A DNA stretch of 64,000 nt from Paenibacillus sp. (GCA_023512345.1 JAILZT010000002.1:434001-498000); one strand, 5' to 3'; counted from the first letter of the stretch, positions 28,053 through 37,647 are shown. The notes: generated from the letters alone by a model not told the origin. A program made the numbers and translations.

Positions 28053-28529
28053 GGATACTTGGATTCTTAAGGCAGCGTAACCGATCATTGCGCCGGAAGT
28101 GTTCAATATAAGGTCATCCACATCAAAGGTGCCTATGAACAAAAGCAGTTGTATCATTTCAAAGCATAAGCTTAAAGATAGGGAAAGTACGAAAACCCTA
28201 CTGATTGAGCTTGCTGATGATGAGAAAAGCTTCGGCAGGAAGATACCCAGCGGAATAAAGGCCAGAATGTTGCCGATTAGATTTATGGATGAAAGTGGAC
28301 TTGAAATAGACAAGCTATAGATCTCTCTTATGATTTCTTTGAACGGAGTATAGTTGCCGGGCCGATCAAAGATATGATACGGATGATTCAGCGTGGTCTC
28401 TAGTTGGTTCAGCAGAACCTGCACATCAACAGACCCCCACTTGAATAGGATCAACTTAGTTAAAAAATACAGATAAACCATAAATCCCGCTGCCGTTACC
28501 ATTCGCTTCAAAGCTGCAGTATATTTCAT
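28026..28529 (-). CDS. vanZ: VanZ-family membrane protein
   Basis: A 167-residue protein with four to five hydrophobic segments. NLIGNILAFIPLGIFLP and CFEMIQLLLFIGTFDVDDLILNT match the VanZ family, where the Glu and Asp residues are conserved. VanZ proteins are linked to low-level teicoplanin resistance by an unknown mechanism, and many are general cell-envelope proteins. It lies 33 bp after the VanY-like gene, with which it is co-transcribed. Confidence 0.85.
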   Translation of the reverse strand: MKYTAALKRMVTAAGFMVYLYFLTKLILFKWGSVDVQVLLNQLETTLNHPYHIFDRPGNYTPFKEIIREIYSLSISSPLSSINLIGNILAFIPLGIFLPKLFSSSASSISRVFVLSLSLSLCFEMIQLLLFIGTFDVDDLILNTSGAMIGYAALRIQVSSVKHLAVK

Positions 28530-28562
28530 GAGTTAACCTCCTTTGCTTTTTTTGTTATGTAT

Positions 28563-29432
28563 TCACTTTTTTACAGTCACAATGATTCCGTTTGTATTGT
28601 TCCCTGATATGTTATATCGACCGTTCTCCGGTACCTTAAGGATGTTTTGGGACATCGAATAATAGCTAACGTTATATTCTTCACCCTCTACTACTGCCGA
28701 CAAGTTCTTCTTTTCTTTTAAAAAGTCACAATATTGCTCCAATACAAGATCTTTTTCCTGCATGATAGCACTGTGGGGCAAACCTACATAACGAAAATGC
28801 CAGGGTTCATATTGAATCCCCGTGAGTTCGGCTTTATCCTTGGGATACCGTAAAATAAATCCGTATTTCCATGCGTTTTCTTGCAGCCACTTCCCCTCAT
28901 CTGCTTGGCTCATTTCAGTCTCTGTAGATCCAATATCAAGGGATAATCCTAGATTGTGTTCACTGTACCCCGCGGGTAAAGCATACGCTGAACCCTTGTC
29001 CCGATAAAGTTCCTCTTGCTTCTCAAAATCTCTGTAGCCACTACTGATCACGAAATGATTTACGCCCTCTTTTCCAGCAGCCTTAACCATTGACTTAAAT
29101 GCCTGCGCTACATGCTTTGACAGGTAAATATTATGACCCGGCAAACCATATCCCTGTGTTAATTCTGTATGCTCCGCTAAATTTACAATGTCGGACTTCA
29201 CCCCTTCCTCATGAACAGGATAATCCTTGTTAACCAACAATAGATCCCCTTTGTATACTTGATCCTGTGGAACAATTTTGATCATTTTTGAATTCCCTAG
29301 GCTAAACCGCTGTTGTTCGTATCCATCAAGGGTATTCTCCTTGTCCTGTCGCTCTTGAAAGTACTCCGTTGTCAAAATACCTGCATACCCCAGCAGTAAC
29401 ACTACAAATATAAAAAAGCCCCACTTCTTCAT
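28563..29432 (-). CDS. vanY: VanY-type D-Ala-D-Ala carboxypeptidase (M15B)
   Basis: A 289-residue protein with an N-terminal membrane anchor (about 4-22) and an extracellular M15B zinc peptidase domain. Zinc and catalytic residues are visible: H159 and D166 in SEHNLGLSLDIG, E209 and H212 in YEPWHFRYVG. Such enzymes trim the terminal D-Ala of peptidoglycan stems. An extra C-terminal domain of about 55 residues follows. Genes in order vanR-vanS-(repeat)-vanY-vanZ form a Van-like group, but there is no vanHAX. Confidence 0.9.
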   Translation of the reverse strand: MKKWGFFIFVVLLLGYAGILTTEYFQERQDKENTLDGYEQQRFSLGNSKMIKIVPQDQVYKGDLLLVNKDYPVHEEGVKSDIVNLAEHTELTQGYGLPGHNIYLSKHVAQAFKSMVKAAGKEGVNHFVISSGYRDFEKQEELYRDKGSAYALPAGYSEHNLGLSLDIGSTETEMSQADEGKWLQENAWKYGFILRYPKDKAELTGIQYEPWHFRYVGLPHSAIMQEKDLVLEQYCDFLKEKKNLSAVVEGEEYNVSYYSMSQNILKVPENGRYNISGNNTNGIIVTVKK

Positions 29433-29544
29433 AACCTATATCCTCCTTAACCCCTTATACCTTCAGGATAGAGAACAATAGTTAAAAAAAAGCAGGGCAA
29501 TCATAAAGTTTTTCTTAAAACTAGGGCTCCATCTCGAGAGAACT

Positions 29545-29743
29545 CGTCCGTATGCGGACTGAGAAGACCTTATTTGAGCAAAATCAGACAATTCGGGAAT
29601 TATACGGACACCAGAGACGCTATTGAGCCCTTTTCTTCCTAAAAGAGGCTTTTTTTATTTGAACAGTGTCTCCTGAGTCCGCATGGGATTCGCATAACCT
29701 TTTGAGTCGTAAATAGCGGCGATACAGTCCGCATATAAGAGGT
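29545..29743. repeat. Palindromic intergenic repeat array, family A, copy 2
   Basis: Direct units at 29550 (GTATGCGGACTGAG...CCTTATTTGAG) and 29601 (TATACGGACACCAGAGAC), inverted units at 29666 (GTCTCCTGAGTCCGCATGGG) and 29721 (GATACAGTCCGCATATAAG). It fills the 333-bp gap between the vanS- and vanY-like genes; no gene is present there. Confidence 0.7.
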
Positions 29744-29765
29744 GTGAAGTGCGGATCGTAGGCGT

Positions 29766-30869
29766 CTAAGCGTTGGACCCGGGCTCTTGCGGCAATCGGA
29801 CCTCAAAGAGTGTTCGCACCACGCTGCTTTCTACTGAAATCACTCCATCATGCTGCTCCACAATATTTTTTGCAATGAACAGGCCAAGACCCGTTCCCCC
29901 CTCTAGATGCGTTCGTGCCCGGTCACTCGTATAGTACATATCGAAGATATGCGGTAAATCTTCTGGAGCTATATGCCCTCCGTAGTTGACGACCTGAATA
30001 ACCACTTGCCCTGCATCCAGATGGCAATTGATATCTACATAGAACCCATCCTTCCCGTAACGGGAGGCGTTCGTCAATAAATTCTCGAATACACGTGCCA
30101 ACAGTTCTCCATCTCCGGAAATATATAAGTTAGGCGTAATATTTAATCGGGATAGTAGATGGCTTTTTTCGAACACAGGGTATAGTTCCTCATTCAATTG
30201 CATCAATAGCTCGCTGATGTCTATTCGTTTCTTTTCAACGGGAAGCATCCCATAGTTCATTCTAGTAATATCGAACAATCCATCGATTAGTTTTTCCAAG
30301 CGTTGAGATTTGGTGAAGGCAATAGAGGTGTAATGTTTGATTTGCTCTGCGGTCAGATGCTCATCCTTCAGAATTAAATCTAGATATCCCAACACAGATG
30401 TAAGCGGCGTCCGCAGATCATGAGCCAAATTCACGACTAACTGATCCTTGCTGTTCTCCGCAAAATCCCCTCTTTCCACCGCCACCTGAAGTTTTTCACT
30501 CGCCAGATTCAGATCCTCCGCAATGACTTTGAACTCATCCTCTGAAGTAAGCTCTACCCTATTCTTAAAATCACCATTAGCCAGATGATGAATTCCCCGG
30601 GAAATTTCATTGAAGTAGGTAGCATATGGCTTGGTAAACCAATAGAAAAAAAGAATGGCCATAGGGATAAATAGGATCAGGAAAAAGTAAATATCGCCTA
30701 TATTGCTCATAATCTGACGATACTGAGCCAGCGGATCTTCCCGGCGAACACCTGCATAATAGAGTTGAAGAAGCCTATAGACCCCATAAGTGATAGCACC
30801 AGACAAAAGCATACTTAACCCCAGCAGCAGAATCATTTTTGTCCGAAAGCTTCGAATTCTCTTAATCAT
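29766..30869 (-). CDS. VanS-like sensor histidine kinase
   Basis: A 367-residue kinase with two membrane helices (about 10-30 and 60-80), a short external loop, a HAMP domain, the HisKA box VVNLAHDLRTPLTSVLGY and ATP-binding motifs NLLTNASRYG and GGTGLGLFIAK. The ATG at 30869 overlaps the response regulator stop by 8 bp and has GGGGT upstream; the longer frame to 30983 is ignored. It matches VanS-type kinases. Its short sensor loop suggests it senses a membrane-near signal such as an antibiotic or lipid II state. Confidence 0.88.
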   Translation of the reverse strand: MIKRIRSFRTKMILLLGLSMLLSGAITYGVYRLLQLYYAGVRREDPLAQYRQIMSNIGDIYFFLILFIPMAILFFYWFTKPYATYFNEISRGIHHLANGDFKNRVELTSEDEFKVIAEDLNLASEKLQVAVERGDFAENSKDQLVVNLAHDLRTPLTSVLGYLDLILKDEHLTAEQIKHYTSIAFTKSQRLEKLIDGLFDITRMNYGMLPVEKKRIDISELLMQLNEELYPVFEKSHLLSRLNITPNLYISGDGELLARVFENLLTNASRYGKDGFYVDINCHLDAGQVVIQVVNYGGHIAPEDLPHIFDMYYTSDRARTHLEGGTGLGLFIAKNIVEQHDGVISVESSVVRTLFEVRLPQEPGSNA

Positions 30870-31557
30870 TGAACGTATACCCCACGCCCCAAATGGTTTT
30901 GATGAACTTGTCTTTATTGTTATCTTCTCCAAGCTTCTTACGAAGTGTACGGATATGCACCATAACCGTGTTGCCGCTCTCATAGTAGGCTTCGCCCCAC
31001 ACCTGCTGAAAGATACTTTCGGCGCTGAATACCTGCTTAGGATGGCTGGCTAATAGGTACAGAATATCAAATTCCTTCGGTGTTAACTCGACCGGTTCGC
31101 CATATAGGGTAACGGTGTGCTGATCAAGTGAAATCGTTAATCCACTCGCTTCTAGTACTGTTTTGTTCGCTGCCGCAGGTTGATTGAAGCGCAAAGAACG
31201 GCGAAGCTGAGAATTCACTCGGGCTACCAATTCCATAGGATTGAACGGTTTTGTCATATAGTCGTCGGCCCCCATTACAAGCCCTGTGATCTTATCGAGA
31301 TCAGAGATTTTGGCACTCAAAAAAATAATGGGCAGATGATATTGCTCCCGAATTTGACGGGTAACCTCATAACCATCCAGCTCAGGCATCATAATATCCA
31401 AAATGGCCAAATCTATCGATTGTGACTGAATCGCATGAATGGCTGCTCTCCCATCCGCCGCTTTGACAATATCATATCCCTCTTTTTGTAAGTGTAAAGC
31501 AACCAAATCGGCGATCTCCGCCTCATCATCTGCAATTAGAATCGTGATACGCTTCAT
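30862..31557 (-). CDS. VanR-like OmpR-family response regulator
   Basis: A 231-residue regulator with acidic pair D10/D11, phospho-acceptor D54 (LAILDIMMPELDGYEV), FLSAK and MTKPFNPMEL, then a winged helix ending IKTIWGVGYTFND. It is translationally coupled to the VanS-like kinase. The likely targets are vanYZ downstream, although a repeat array separates them. Confidence 0.9.
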   Translation of the reverse strand: MKRITILIADDEAEIADLVALHLQKEGYDIVKAADGRAAIHAIQSQSIDLAILDIMMPELDGYEVTRQIREQYHLPIIFLSAKISDLDKITGLVMGADDYMTKPFNPMELVARVNSQLRRSLRFNQPAAANKTVLEASGLTISLDQHTVTLYGEPVELTPKEFDILYLLASHPKQVFSAESIFQQVWGEAYYESGNTVMVHIRTLRKKLGEDNNKDKFIKTIWGVGYTFND

Positions 31558-31645
31558 TTGCCTAGTTCACTCCTATATAAGATGATCCACAACAGAACAT
31601 GTTAAATTTATTATTTGTTACCTTCCTTATCCTGAACCATAACGC

Positions 31646-31675
31646 AAAAAAGGGCAACCCCGTTCAGTTGCCCTT
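31646..31675 (-). terminator. Terminator of the mmuP-mmuM operon
   Basis: GGGCAAC pairs with GTTGCCC (AAGGGCAAC on extension), followed on the minus strand by a T run. It separates mmuM from the vanR-like gene. Confidence 0.9.
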
Positions 31676-31738
31676 CGCTGTTGTAAGCTGTTGCACACTC
31701 GCGCTTAAAAAGTCGGAGGAAGATTGGAAATTACCGCT

Positions 31739-32683
31739 TTACTTGCGCCATCTTTCAGCTAACTCACGGATTTGATGCGGCGTTGTACGGCAGCATCCGC
31801 CTATTATGCGGGCCCCTGCAGCGTACCAGCGTTCCGATTCATCACGCATACTCCCGCAAGTTCCGTTTCCATGCCAGGTTTTGGTCTCCGGGTTGTACGT
31901 CTCTCCCGAGTTAGGATATACAATGATCGGTTTTGTGGTGTATTTGCTTAGAATAGTGACTGCTTCGGTCACCACGGTTGTCGGTGCACAGTTCAGGCCG
32001 ATCGCAGCAATCTGCTTATTAGACCCGAACCGAGCGGCACACTCTTCAAGCGATGTCCCCTCACTGATGGAGGTTCCATCCTTCAACGAAAAGGACAGCC
32101 AGGCGAAGACATCCGGAAATTCCTTCAGCAGTGCCTCTAACACCCCAGCCTCTTGAAGGGATGGAATGGTCTCAAAAGCTAAGATATCGGCCCCTGCTTC
32201 GATTAATGCAGCCATCCGGGGACGATGAAAAGCGGTTAATGTCTCATCTGTCACCCCGTAATGACCTACATACTCCGATCCGTCCGCCAGATAAGCACCA
32301 TAAGGACCTACGGATGCTGCTACAATCGGCTTTGGCCGATGGATCTGCTCCCCTTCCTGCCAAACATCATCTCTAGCCCGACTGGCTAGCTGCACTGTTA
32401 AGCGGATCAGATCCAGCGCAGCTTGTTCTCCGATTCCTTTTTCACCAAAGCCCAATACCGTAGCCTGATAACTGGACGTAATTGCACAGTCCGCTCCGGC
32501 TCTGAAATAATCGGCATGCACCCGATAGATTAGCTCAGGATTCTCCAGCAGCACACGGGCAGACCAGAGAGGATCATCTAGATTACATCCATGCTGCTCC
32601 AATTCGGTCGCGAGGGCTCCATCCAGTATCATAACGGAGTAATCACGTAAAATAGCTTCAATTGGATTGGATAGGTTCGACAT
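31739..32683 (-). CDS. mmuM: Homocysteine S-methyltransferase
   Basis: A 314-residue (beta/alpha)8 enzyme transferring a methyl group from S-methylmethionine to homocysteine. Zinc ligands are C232 (GLNCAP) and C297/C298 (GGCCRT). Length equals E. coli MmuM. It overlaps the upstream permease gene by 26 bp and shares its S-box control, which supports a role in methionine salvage. Confidence 0.93.
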   Translation of the reverse strand: MSNLSNPIEAILRDYSVMILDGALATELEQHGCNLDDPLWSARVLLENPELIYRVHADYFRAGADCAITSSYQATVLGFGEKGIGEQAALDLIRLTVQLASRARDDVWQEGEQIHRPKPIVAASVGPYGAYLADGSEYVGHYGVTDETLTAFHRPRMAALIEAGADILAFETIPSLQEAGVLEALLKEFPDVFAWLSFSLKDGTSISEGTSLEECAARFGSNKQIAAIGLNCAPTTVVTEAVTILSKYTTKPIIVYPNSGETYNPETKTWHGNGTCGSMRDESERWYAAGARIIGGCCRTTPHQIRELAERWRK

Positions 32684-34067
32684 GGGCTTGTCCTCTTTTC
32701 TTTACACGTTGAGTGAGATAGTAGCTGCCATAACATAAGATTATAAAGGGTATTCCACAATACAGCGCAATTCGCTGTGTCGAGTCAAAGGCTATTCCTA
32801 TACATGAAGCCAGGCAAAGGACTAAAGAGACTACTGGTACCACCGGATAAAAAGGAGTCCGATAAATTAGATCCTTAACTGAATTCCCTTCCCGTAGATA
32901 CTGCCTGCGGAATAACAATTGTGATAGGCTGATGCTCATCCATACGACAACAACAGCCAGTCCGGAAATCGATACCAAGGCAATATACACTGTCCCCGGT
33001 GCAATAATGCTGGACAGCAACGCTAATCCACCACCCAGCATACTGAAGGTTACCGCATAGATCGGCACGCCCCGCTTCGTTAACTTAGCAAACACCGGAG
33101 AGATGGTCTGCTTATCCGCTAGAGACCACAACATCCGGGAGGAGGCATATAATCCTGAATTGGCTGCTGACAGAATGGCTGTCAGAATAACAAAGTTCAT
33201 GATATCAGCGGCATATGGAACACCGATACGCTCCATCACAGCTACAAATGGACTTTCCAGAACACTGGCGTCTGACATGGGCAGCAGTGCAGCCAGAATT
33301 ACAATCGTCCCAATAAAAAAGATAATCAGACGCCACAACGTGGTATGGATTGCTTTAGGAATTGTTTTTTCCGGATCAACCGTCTCCCCGGCTGCAATTC
33401 CAATTAACTCCGTACCCGAAAAAGCAAAATTGACGGCGAGCATAGTAAGAAGAATGGCTGTTGCACCATGCGGGAACCAACCGGAAGCCGTTATATTTGA
33501 AAAGAGGGGGGCAGCTTCCGTCTCAGCCATTGGGATAAATCCGAACATTGCGGCCCCACCCAGAATAATAAATATTACAATCGTTAGTACTTTAATCGAA
33601 GAAAACCAAAACTCAGATTCCGCAAAAAGTCTGACCGTCAAAGAATTAAACAAAAAGATCATCAATGCAAACAATGCACTCCAAATCCATACGTTAACGG
33701 AAGGGAACCAGCGCTGCATCAACAATCCTGCCGCTGTAAACTCTGAACCAAGCGCAACGGTCCAAGTCAACCAGTACAACCAGGCAACTGTATATCCTGT
33801 TGCTGGACCTATATACTTAGCTGCATAACTGTGAAACGCACCGGTCTCCGGCATATGTACGGACAGTTCTCCAAGACAAAGCATAACCAAATAAACGGAT
33901 ACCGCACCAATGAGATAAGCCAAAATTGTCCCTAAGGGTCCAGCCTGCTGAATGGTATAGCCGGAACTAAGAAATAATCCAGTCCCGATTACCCCGCCAA
34001 GCGACAGCATGACGACATGCCGTGTCTCCATCTTTCTTTGAAATGGTTGTTTTCTGTTGTTGTCCAT
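32658..34067 (-). CDS. mmuP: Amino-acid permease, probable S-methylmethionine transporter
   Basis: A 469-residue APC-superfamily permease with about 12 membrane helices. The first helix has [14 protein letters not shown], and conserved [17 protein letters not shown] follows. The general sequence type covers many amino acids; the S-methylmethionine assignment rests on operon coupling to mmuM and on the SAM riboswitch upstream. SD GGGGAG precedes the ATG. Confidence 0.85.
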   Translation of the reverse strand: MDNNRKQPFQRKMETRHVVMLSLGGVIGTGLFLSSGYTIQQAGPLGTILAYLIGAVSVYLVMLCLGELSVHMPETGAFHSYAAKYIGPATGYTVAWLYWLTWTVALGSEFTAAGLLMQRWFPSVNVWIWSALFALMIFLFNSLTVRLFAESEFWFSSIKVLTIVIFIILGGAAMFGFIPMAETEAAPLFSNITASGWFPHGATAILLTMLAVNFAFSGTELIGIAAGETVDPEKTIPKAIHTTLWRLIIFFIGTIVILAALLPMSDASVLESPFVAVMERIGVPYAADIMNFVILTAILSAANSGLYASSRMLWSLADKQTISPVFAKLTKRGVPIYAVTFSMLGGGLALLSSIIAPGTVYIALVSISGLAVVVVWMSISLSQLLFRRQYLREGNSVKDLIYRTPFYPVVPVVSLVLCLASCIGIAFDSTQRIALYCGIPFIILCYGSYYLTQRVKKRGQAHVEPIQSN

Positions 34068-34102
34068 GCTTTCTCCCCTTCTTCTTCATCCAGGGTGAAC
34101 AC

Positions 34103-34131
34103 AAAAAACGCACCCTTATAATAGAGTGCGT
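34103..34131 (-). terminator. S-box expression-platform terminator
   Basis: On the minus strand ACGCAC pairs with GTGCGT and is followed by TTTTTTG. It lies between the SAM aptamer and the permease ATG, where premature termination would occur when SAM is bound. Confidence 0.88.
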
Positions 34132-34152
34132 ACTGATAAATAAAGACAAATG

Positions 34153-34254
34153 CTTATCTATCAGGCTGTTCACCCGCTGGAGTTAGCACAGTATCCTTCA
34201 GAGATCTGTTGCTGAGGCTTCAAAGGGCCAGTCCCTCCACCTCTCTGGATAAGA
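34153..34254 (-). ncRNA. SAM-I (S-box) riboswitch aptamer
   Basis: The minus strand reads CTTATCCAGAGAGGTGGAGG, then GGGACTGGCCC, GAAGCCTCAGCAAC, GATACTGTGCTAACTCC and closes with GATAAG, which pairs with CTTATC to form P1. These are the conserved blocks of the S-box class. It controls mmuP-mmuM. Confidence 0.95.
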
Positions 34255-34344
34255 AATAATTTGATTTTTAACTACTATAGCGATCTATGTTTCAGCTGTC
34301 AATATATAAGTAGATTTATGTGCCCGTTCGCAGCGCAGGCTTCA

Positions 34345-34884
34345 CTACTCTGGTTTATACTCACCTAACTTCCCTTCGTAGATCAAATACAACCGCTCGC
34401 TTTGCCGGAAGTCGTCCGGTGTAACGAGTGCAGGCAGCTTATTCCATAGCTTTATTCCTGAGCGCTCCAGAATCTCGGCAACAAATTGCGAACAAAAGTA
34501 GGAGTTGCTGAATTCAACAGGTTCTTTGAGTGCAATACCGATAACACCCAGAATGTTATAGAGATACTTTTTACGGCTTCGGATGAAAATTTGCAGTACC
34601 CGCTTCATTTTCTCAACTTCACGGTCGGATACATGGAGCTCATAAATGACACAGGTCGTATTCGGATATTTGCTGAATGTGCCTGTCTGAATATCCTCTT
34701 TCACAAATCCACCATTGAGTGGGTTGCTCGGGTGCTTTCTCCCGAAGCTGTACAACTCCGAAAGTTCCCGGTTAAACGAAATCGAAGCGTGGTTGTAAGG
34801 CGCCTTCGTATACCCTTGAATCACTTTCGTAAAAAGAGTTCCGGTATTCGTAAGCAAGATAAAGACCGATCGATCCTCTGCCAT
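34345..34884 (-). CDS. YiiX/YaeF-like permuted papain-fold hydrolase
   Basis: A 179-residue protein with the NlpC/P60-superfamily permuted order: H32 in YNHASISF comes first and C131 in YFCSQFVAEIL second. There is no signal peptide. Related proteins are predicted amidases or acyltransferases acting on lipids or peptides; the substrate is unknown. SD AAGGGGAA lies before the ATG. It is divergent from the CdsA-like gene. Confidence 0.8.
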   Translation of the reverse strand: MAEDRSVFILLTNTGTLFTKVIQGYTKAPYNHASISFNRELSELYSFGRKHPSNPLNGGFVKEDIQTGTFSKYPNTTCVIYELHVSDREVEKMKRVLQIFIRSRKKYLYNILGVIGIALKEPVEFSNSYFCSQFVAEILERSGIKLWNKLPALVTPDDFRQSERLYLIYEGKLGEYKPE

Positions 34885-34981
34885 TTACAAAATTTCCCCT
34901 TATCAAGTTTGGACTGATACTTCATAATAACATATGATCCCTTTAATGGAATCCTACTCTGCGATAAGTTGGTGATTGGCA

Positions 34982-35896
34982 ATGGACAGCTCACTCTTCA
35001 CATTAGTTCTTATTTTTGCAGTCTTATCAGTCATCCAATTGCTATATTATGTAATAGGAAAAGTGCAGCCAGACAAAGACTATGCGGCTATTGGAGTTCG
35101 TATCAAAACCTGGTGGGGTATGCTGATGGTTTTTTGCTTGGCCACTCTTTTCAACCCTATTGTTTCACTGCTGTCCCTCATGGGACTTACCTTCTTCGCA
35201 CTAAGAGAATATTTCTCCATGATCAAATCCAAAAAAGCCGACCGCAGACTTTTTCTGTGGGCGTACTTATCCATTCCTCTACAATTTTATTGGATTTATA
35301 TTGAGTGGTACGGGATGTTTATCGTCTTTATCCCAGTCTATATCTTCTTACTCCTACCGATTCCTCGCCTGATTAATAAAGGAACGGTAGGTTTTCTGCG
35401 CAGTGTCAGTCGGGCTCAATGGGGGCTTATGCTGATGGTTTTTGGGCTTAGTCATCTGGCCTATTTCCAATTTGCTACGCCGCAGTATGGAGCGGGTCTT
35501 GTGCTATTTCTAGTAGTGTTGACGCAGTTAAATGACGTCGTGCACCATCTGGCATCCATGTATTTCGGCAAGAGAAAGATTGTCCCGACAGCCAATCCGT
35601 ATTTAACTTGGGAAGGTTTTGCGTGCGCGTTTATCGTAACGACAGGAAGCTCTTATCTAATTTACCCGCACTTAACCCCTCTGGATCTAACTTTTGGGAT
35701 CGTGTCCGGCATGCTAATCAGTTTGAGCGGTTTCTTCGGCAGCCTAACAGTTTCCGTTTTGAAACGGGACTTATTAATAGGCGATGATGATAAATTCGAG
35801 GCTTTGAAAAAAAGCTACTTAAGCCGGGTCGATAGCCTGACCTATACCTCCCCGGTCTTTTTCCACGTAATCCGTTATTTTTTTGATTTCATGTAA
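34982..35896 (+). CDS. CdsA-like membrane protein (divergent phosphatidate cytidylyltransferase)
   Basis: A 304-residue protein with eight or more hydrophobic segments. The C-terminal region SVLKRD...SRVDSLTYTSPVFF resembles the CTP_transf_1 signature, but the PGHGG stretch is missing and DRxD has become SRVD. So activity as CDP-diacylglycerol synthase is uncertain; it may be a non-housekeeping paralogue. An ATG at 34982 is preferred; a TTG two codons upstream is possible. Confidence 0.75.
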   Translation: MDSSLFTLVLIFAVLSVIQLLYYVIGKVQPDKDYAAIGVRIKTWWGMLMVFCLATLFNPIVSLLSLMGLTFFALREYFSMIKSKKADRRLFLWAYLSIPLQFYWIYIEWYGMFIVFIPVYIFLLLPIPRLINKGTVGFLRSVSRAQWGLMLMVFGLSHLAYFQFATPQYGAGLVLFLVVLTQLNDVVHHLASMYFGKRKIVPTANPYLTWEGFACAFIVTTGSSYLIYPHLTPLDLTFGIVSGMLISLSGFFGSLTVSVLKRDLLIGDDDKFEALKKSYLSRVDSLTYTSPVFFHVIRYFFDFM

Positions 35897-35909
35897 TAAC
35901 TGAGTCGTA

Positions 35910-37229
35910 TCACAACGCTCTGTCTTCATAGACCGTGCGGTAGTCAGCTACGACAAGTTGCCCATTTTCCTGCGCGAAGGTGAGAATTTCCTCAGTCTTG
36001 TAAAATGCCGGCTCACTGGTTTGGGTGAAATAGGTAATCTGCACGTTGCTGCCATTCCTACTGATCTCAAAATCAACAACCCATGGGCTGGAGACTCCGA
36101 TGTTATAGTTCCAGTTCTCGCCGCCTCTAACGATTTGCTCTTGCTTGAATCGCTCCTTCATGGAAGCCGACATCATTTCATATCGGGGCTGACCCTCACG
36201 GGAGATGAGGGCTTGGGCCCATACAGTAGTCATCTCATCGAGCTGACTCATAGAAGCAACCGGTTTGCGGGAAGGGTTGGCCGTGAAGCCTGCCATGAAG
36301 ATAAGCACTATCATACAAGCAGCAGCGACCACTCCAAATGTCGGTTTTTTATAGTTCAGGACATTTTTAATTCTGGCATGAACACTGCTTTGGCTGAAGG
36401 CCAGGGGACTGCCGGGCAGGCGTCCGCTTTTTTTAACCGCAAGGGAGAGCAAGGAATGGGAGTAGCCAGATTTTGCGTTCTTGCCCAGTTTTCGAATTAC
36501 ACTTTCATCACAGGACATTTCCATATCCTTACTCATTAGGGCAAAAGAGAGCCACATCCACGGATTGAACCAGTGAACAATAAGCACCAGGAACGCCATC
36601 GGTTTGATCAGATAATCAAATCTTCGAATATGTGTCTGCTCATGCGCGAGAATAAAGCTAAGCTCCGTCTCCTTCAATCCCACAGGGATAACAATTCTAG
36701 GCTTAATGAATCCATAGACAAAAGGTGTAGTGATTCGGTCAGATTCAAAGACATTCCCTTGTACGACCGTGGCTGTTCTCACCTTATGTAAGAGTTTCAG
36801 GTAAGAAATAATGCTGTAACTCAATAGCAGCACCATGCCAACTACCCAGATTATCCCCGCAAGCTCCATCGTGATTTGCATCGGATTCACACTTGCTTCA
36901 GGTGTTGCAGGAGGAAGGGAGGCATTCACGATAGAATTGATGACTCCCGCCCCTACATCTACCGTTGGGTTGTTCATCAAACCCACATGATCGGGAACAT
37001 ACGCCATGAATCCGCTGGCGGTTTGAACATGGGGGGCCAGAAATCTTAACAAGCTAAGATCTGAGCTAAAACTAAGAGGGCACACCAGCCTTACGAGTAC
37101 CGCCAACCATAAAAGATATGGGAAGACTTTGGGTGCTTTGCGAAAAACCAGCCGGATTGCCATCACAGCAAAAGCTACATAACTTGCCGTAATGCTCATA
37201 TTCAGTAGGGTGGTGAACAACGTGGTCAT
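35910..37229 (-). CDS. BlaR1/MecR1-type M56 metalloprotease without a penicillin-binding sensor
   Basis: A 439-residue membrane protein. Several membrane helices and the zinc motif HEQTH (196-200) with the later MSCDESV match the M56 family. The C-terminus after the last helix (about 310-330) is only about 105 residues and looks like a DUF4829-type small domain, not the 250-residue class D beta-lactamase-like sensor of BlaR1. Therefore a beta-lactam signal is unlikely. Its ATG overlaps the BlaI-like stop (ATGA), so the two act as a pair. Confidence 0.88.
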   Translation of the reverse strand: MTTLFTTLLNMSITASYVAFAVMAIRLVFRKAPKVFPYLLWLAVLVRLVCPLSFSSDLSLLRFLAPHVQTASGFMAYVPDHVGLMNNPTVDVGAGVINSIVNASLPPATPEASVNPMQITMELAGIIWVVGMVLLLSYSIISYLKLLHKVRTATVVQGNVFESDRITTPFVYGFIKPRIVIPVGLKETELSFILAHEQTHIRRFDYLIKPMAFLVLIVHWFNPWMWLSFALMSKDMEMSCDESVIRKLGKNAKSGYSHSLLSLAVKKSGRLPGSPLAFSQSSVHARIKNVLNYKKPTFGVVAAACMIVLIFMAGFTANPSRKPVASMSQLDEMTTVWAQALISREGQPRYEMMSASMKERFKQEQIVRGGENWNYNIGVSSPWVVDFEISRNGSNVQITYFTQTSEPAFYKTEEILTFAQENGQLVVADYRTVYEDRAL

Positions 37230-37585
37230 TCCGTCGCCTCCTCGATAATGCGTTTGAGCTGTTCTGCCTCTTTTGAAGTGATTTTATGATTGCCTAGAAA
37301 GGCCGTCAGAAATTGCGGCAATGAACCGTCAAAGGCTTTATCGATTAAAGCTTCACTCTCATACTTCTGTGCATCCTCGCGTTTGATCAGGGTTGATACC
37401 CGCGCATTTTGATTCTGTAATATCCCGCGTTCACAGAGTTTCCGGAGTACGGTATAGGTCGTTGACTTCTTCCAGCCCAATCTGTCGAGACAAAGCTTAA
37501 CCAGCTCCGTTGAATTAACCGGTTCGTTCTCCCAGATGAGCGATACAAATTTATATTCCGCATCAAAGAGTTTATAGGGCCCCAA
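37226..37585 (-). CDS. BlaI/MecI-family repressor
   Basis: A 119-residue winged helix repressor: VSLIWENEPVNSTELVKLCL, GWKKSTTYTVLRKLCERG and the C-terminal dimerisation helices. The start is TTG with GAGGTGAG five to eight bases before it. Cleavage by the coupled M56 protease would relieve repression. Two matching operators lie just upstream. Confidence 0.9.
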   Translation of the reverse strand: MGPYKLFDAEYKFVSLIWENEPVNSTELVKLCLDRLGWKKSTTYTVLRKLCERGILQNQNARVSTLIKREDAQKYESEALIDKAFDGSLPQFLTAFLGNHKITSKEAEQLKRIIEEATE

Positions 37586-37603
37586 ACTCTCACCTCACTT
37601 TAA

Positions 37604-37647
37604 GTTTATTACGATAAACCTCTTAATTGAAGTCTATTGCAGTAAAC
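37604..37647 (-). promoter_or_regulatory. Two BlaI-type operators
   Basis: GTTTATTACGATAAAC (37604) and GTCTATTGCAGTAAAC (37632) are 16-bp palindromes 28 bp apart just upstream of the repressor gene. Form and spacing suit autoregulation. Confidence 0.75.

Noticed and set aside
28099-28320. 73-codon plus-strand frame
   Set aside because: Antisense to the VanZ-family gene; no independent support.
33103-33828. 241-codon plus-strand frame
   Set aside because: Antisense shadow of the permease gene, whose membrane helices and motifs are clear.
33967-34173. Short minus-strand frame at the permease leader
   Set aside because: Covers the S-box terminator region and the permease 5' end out of frame; the riboswitch explains the sequence.
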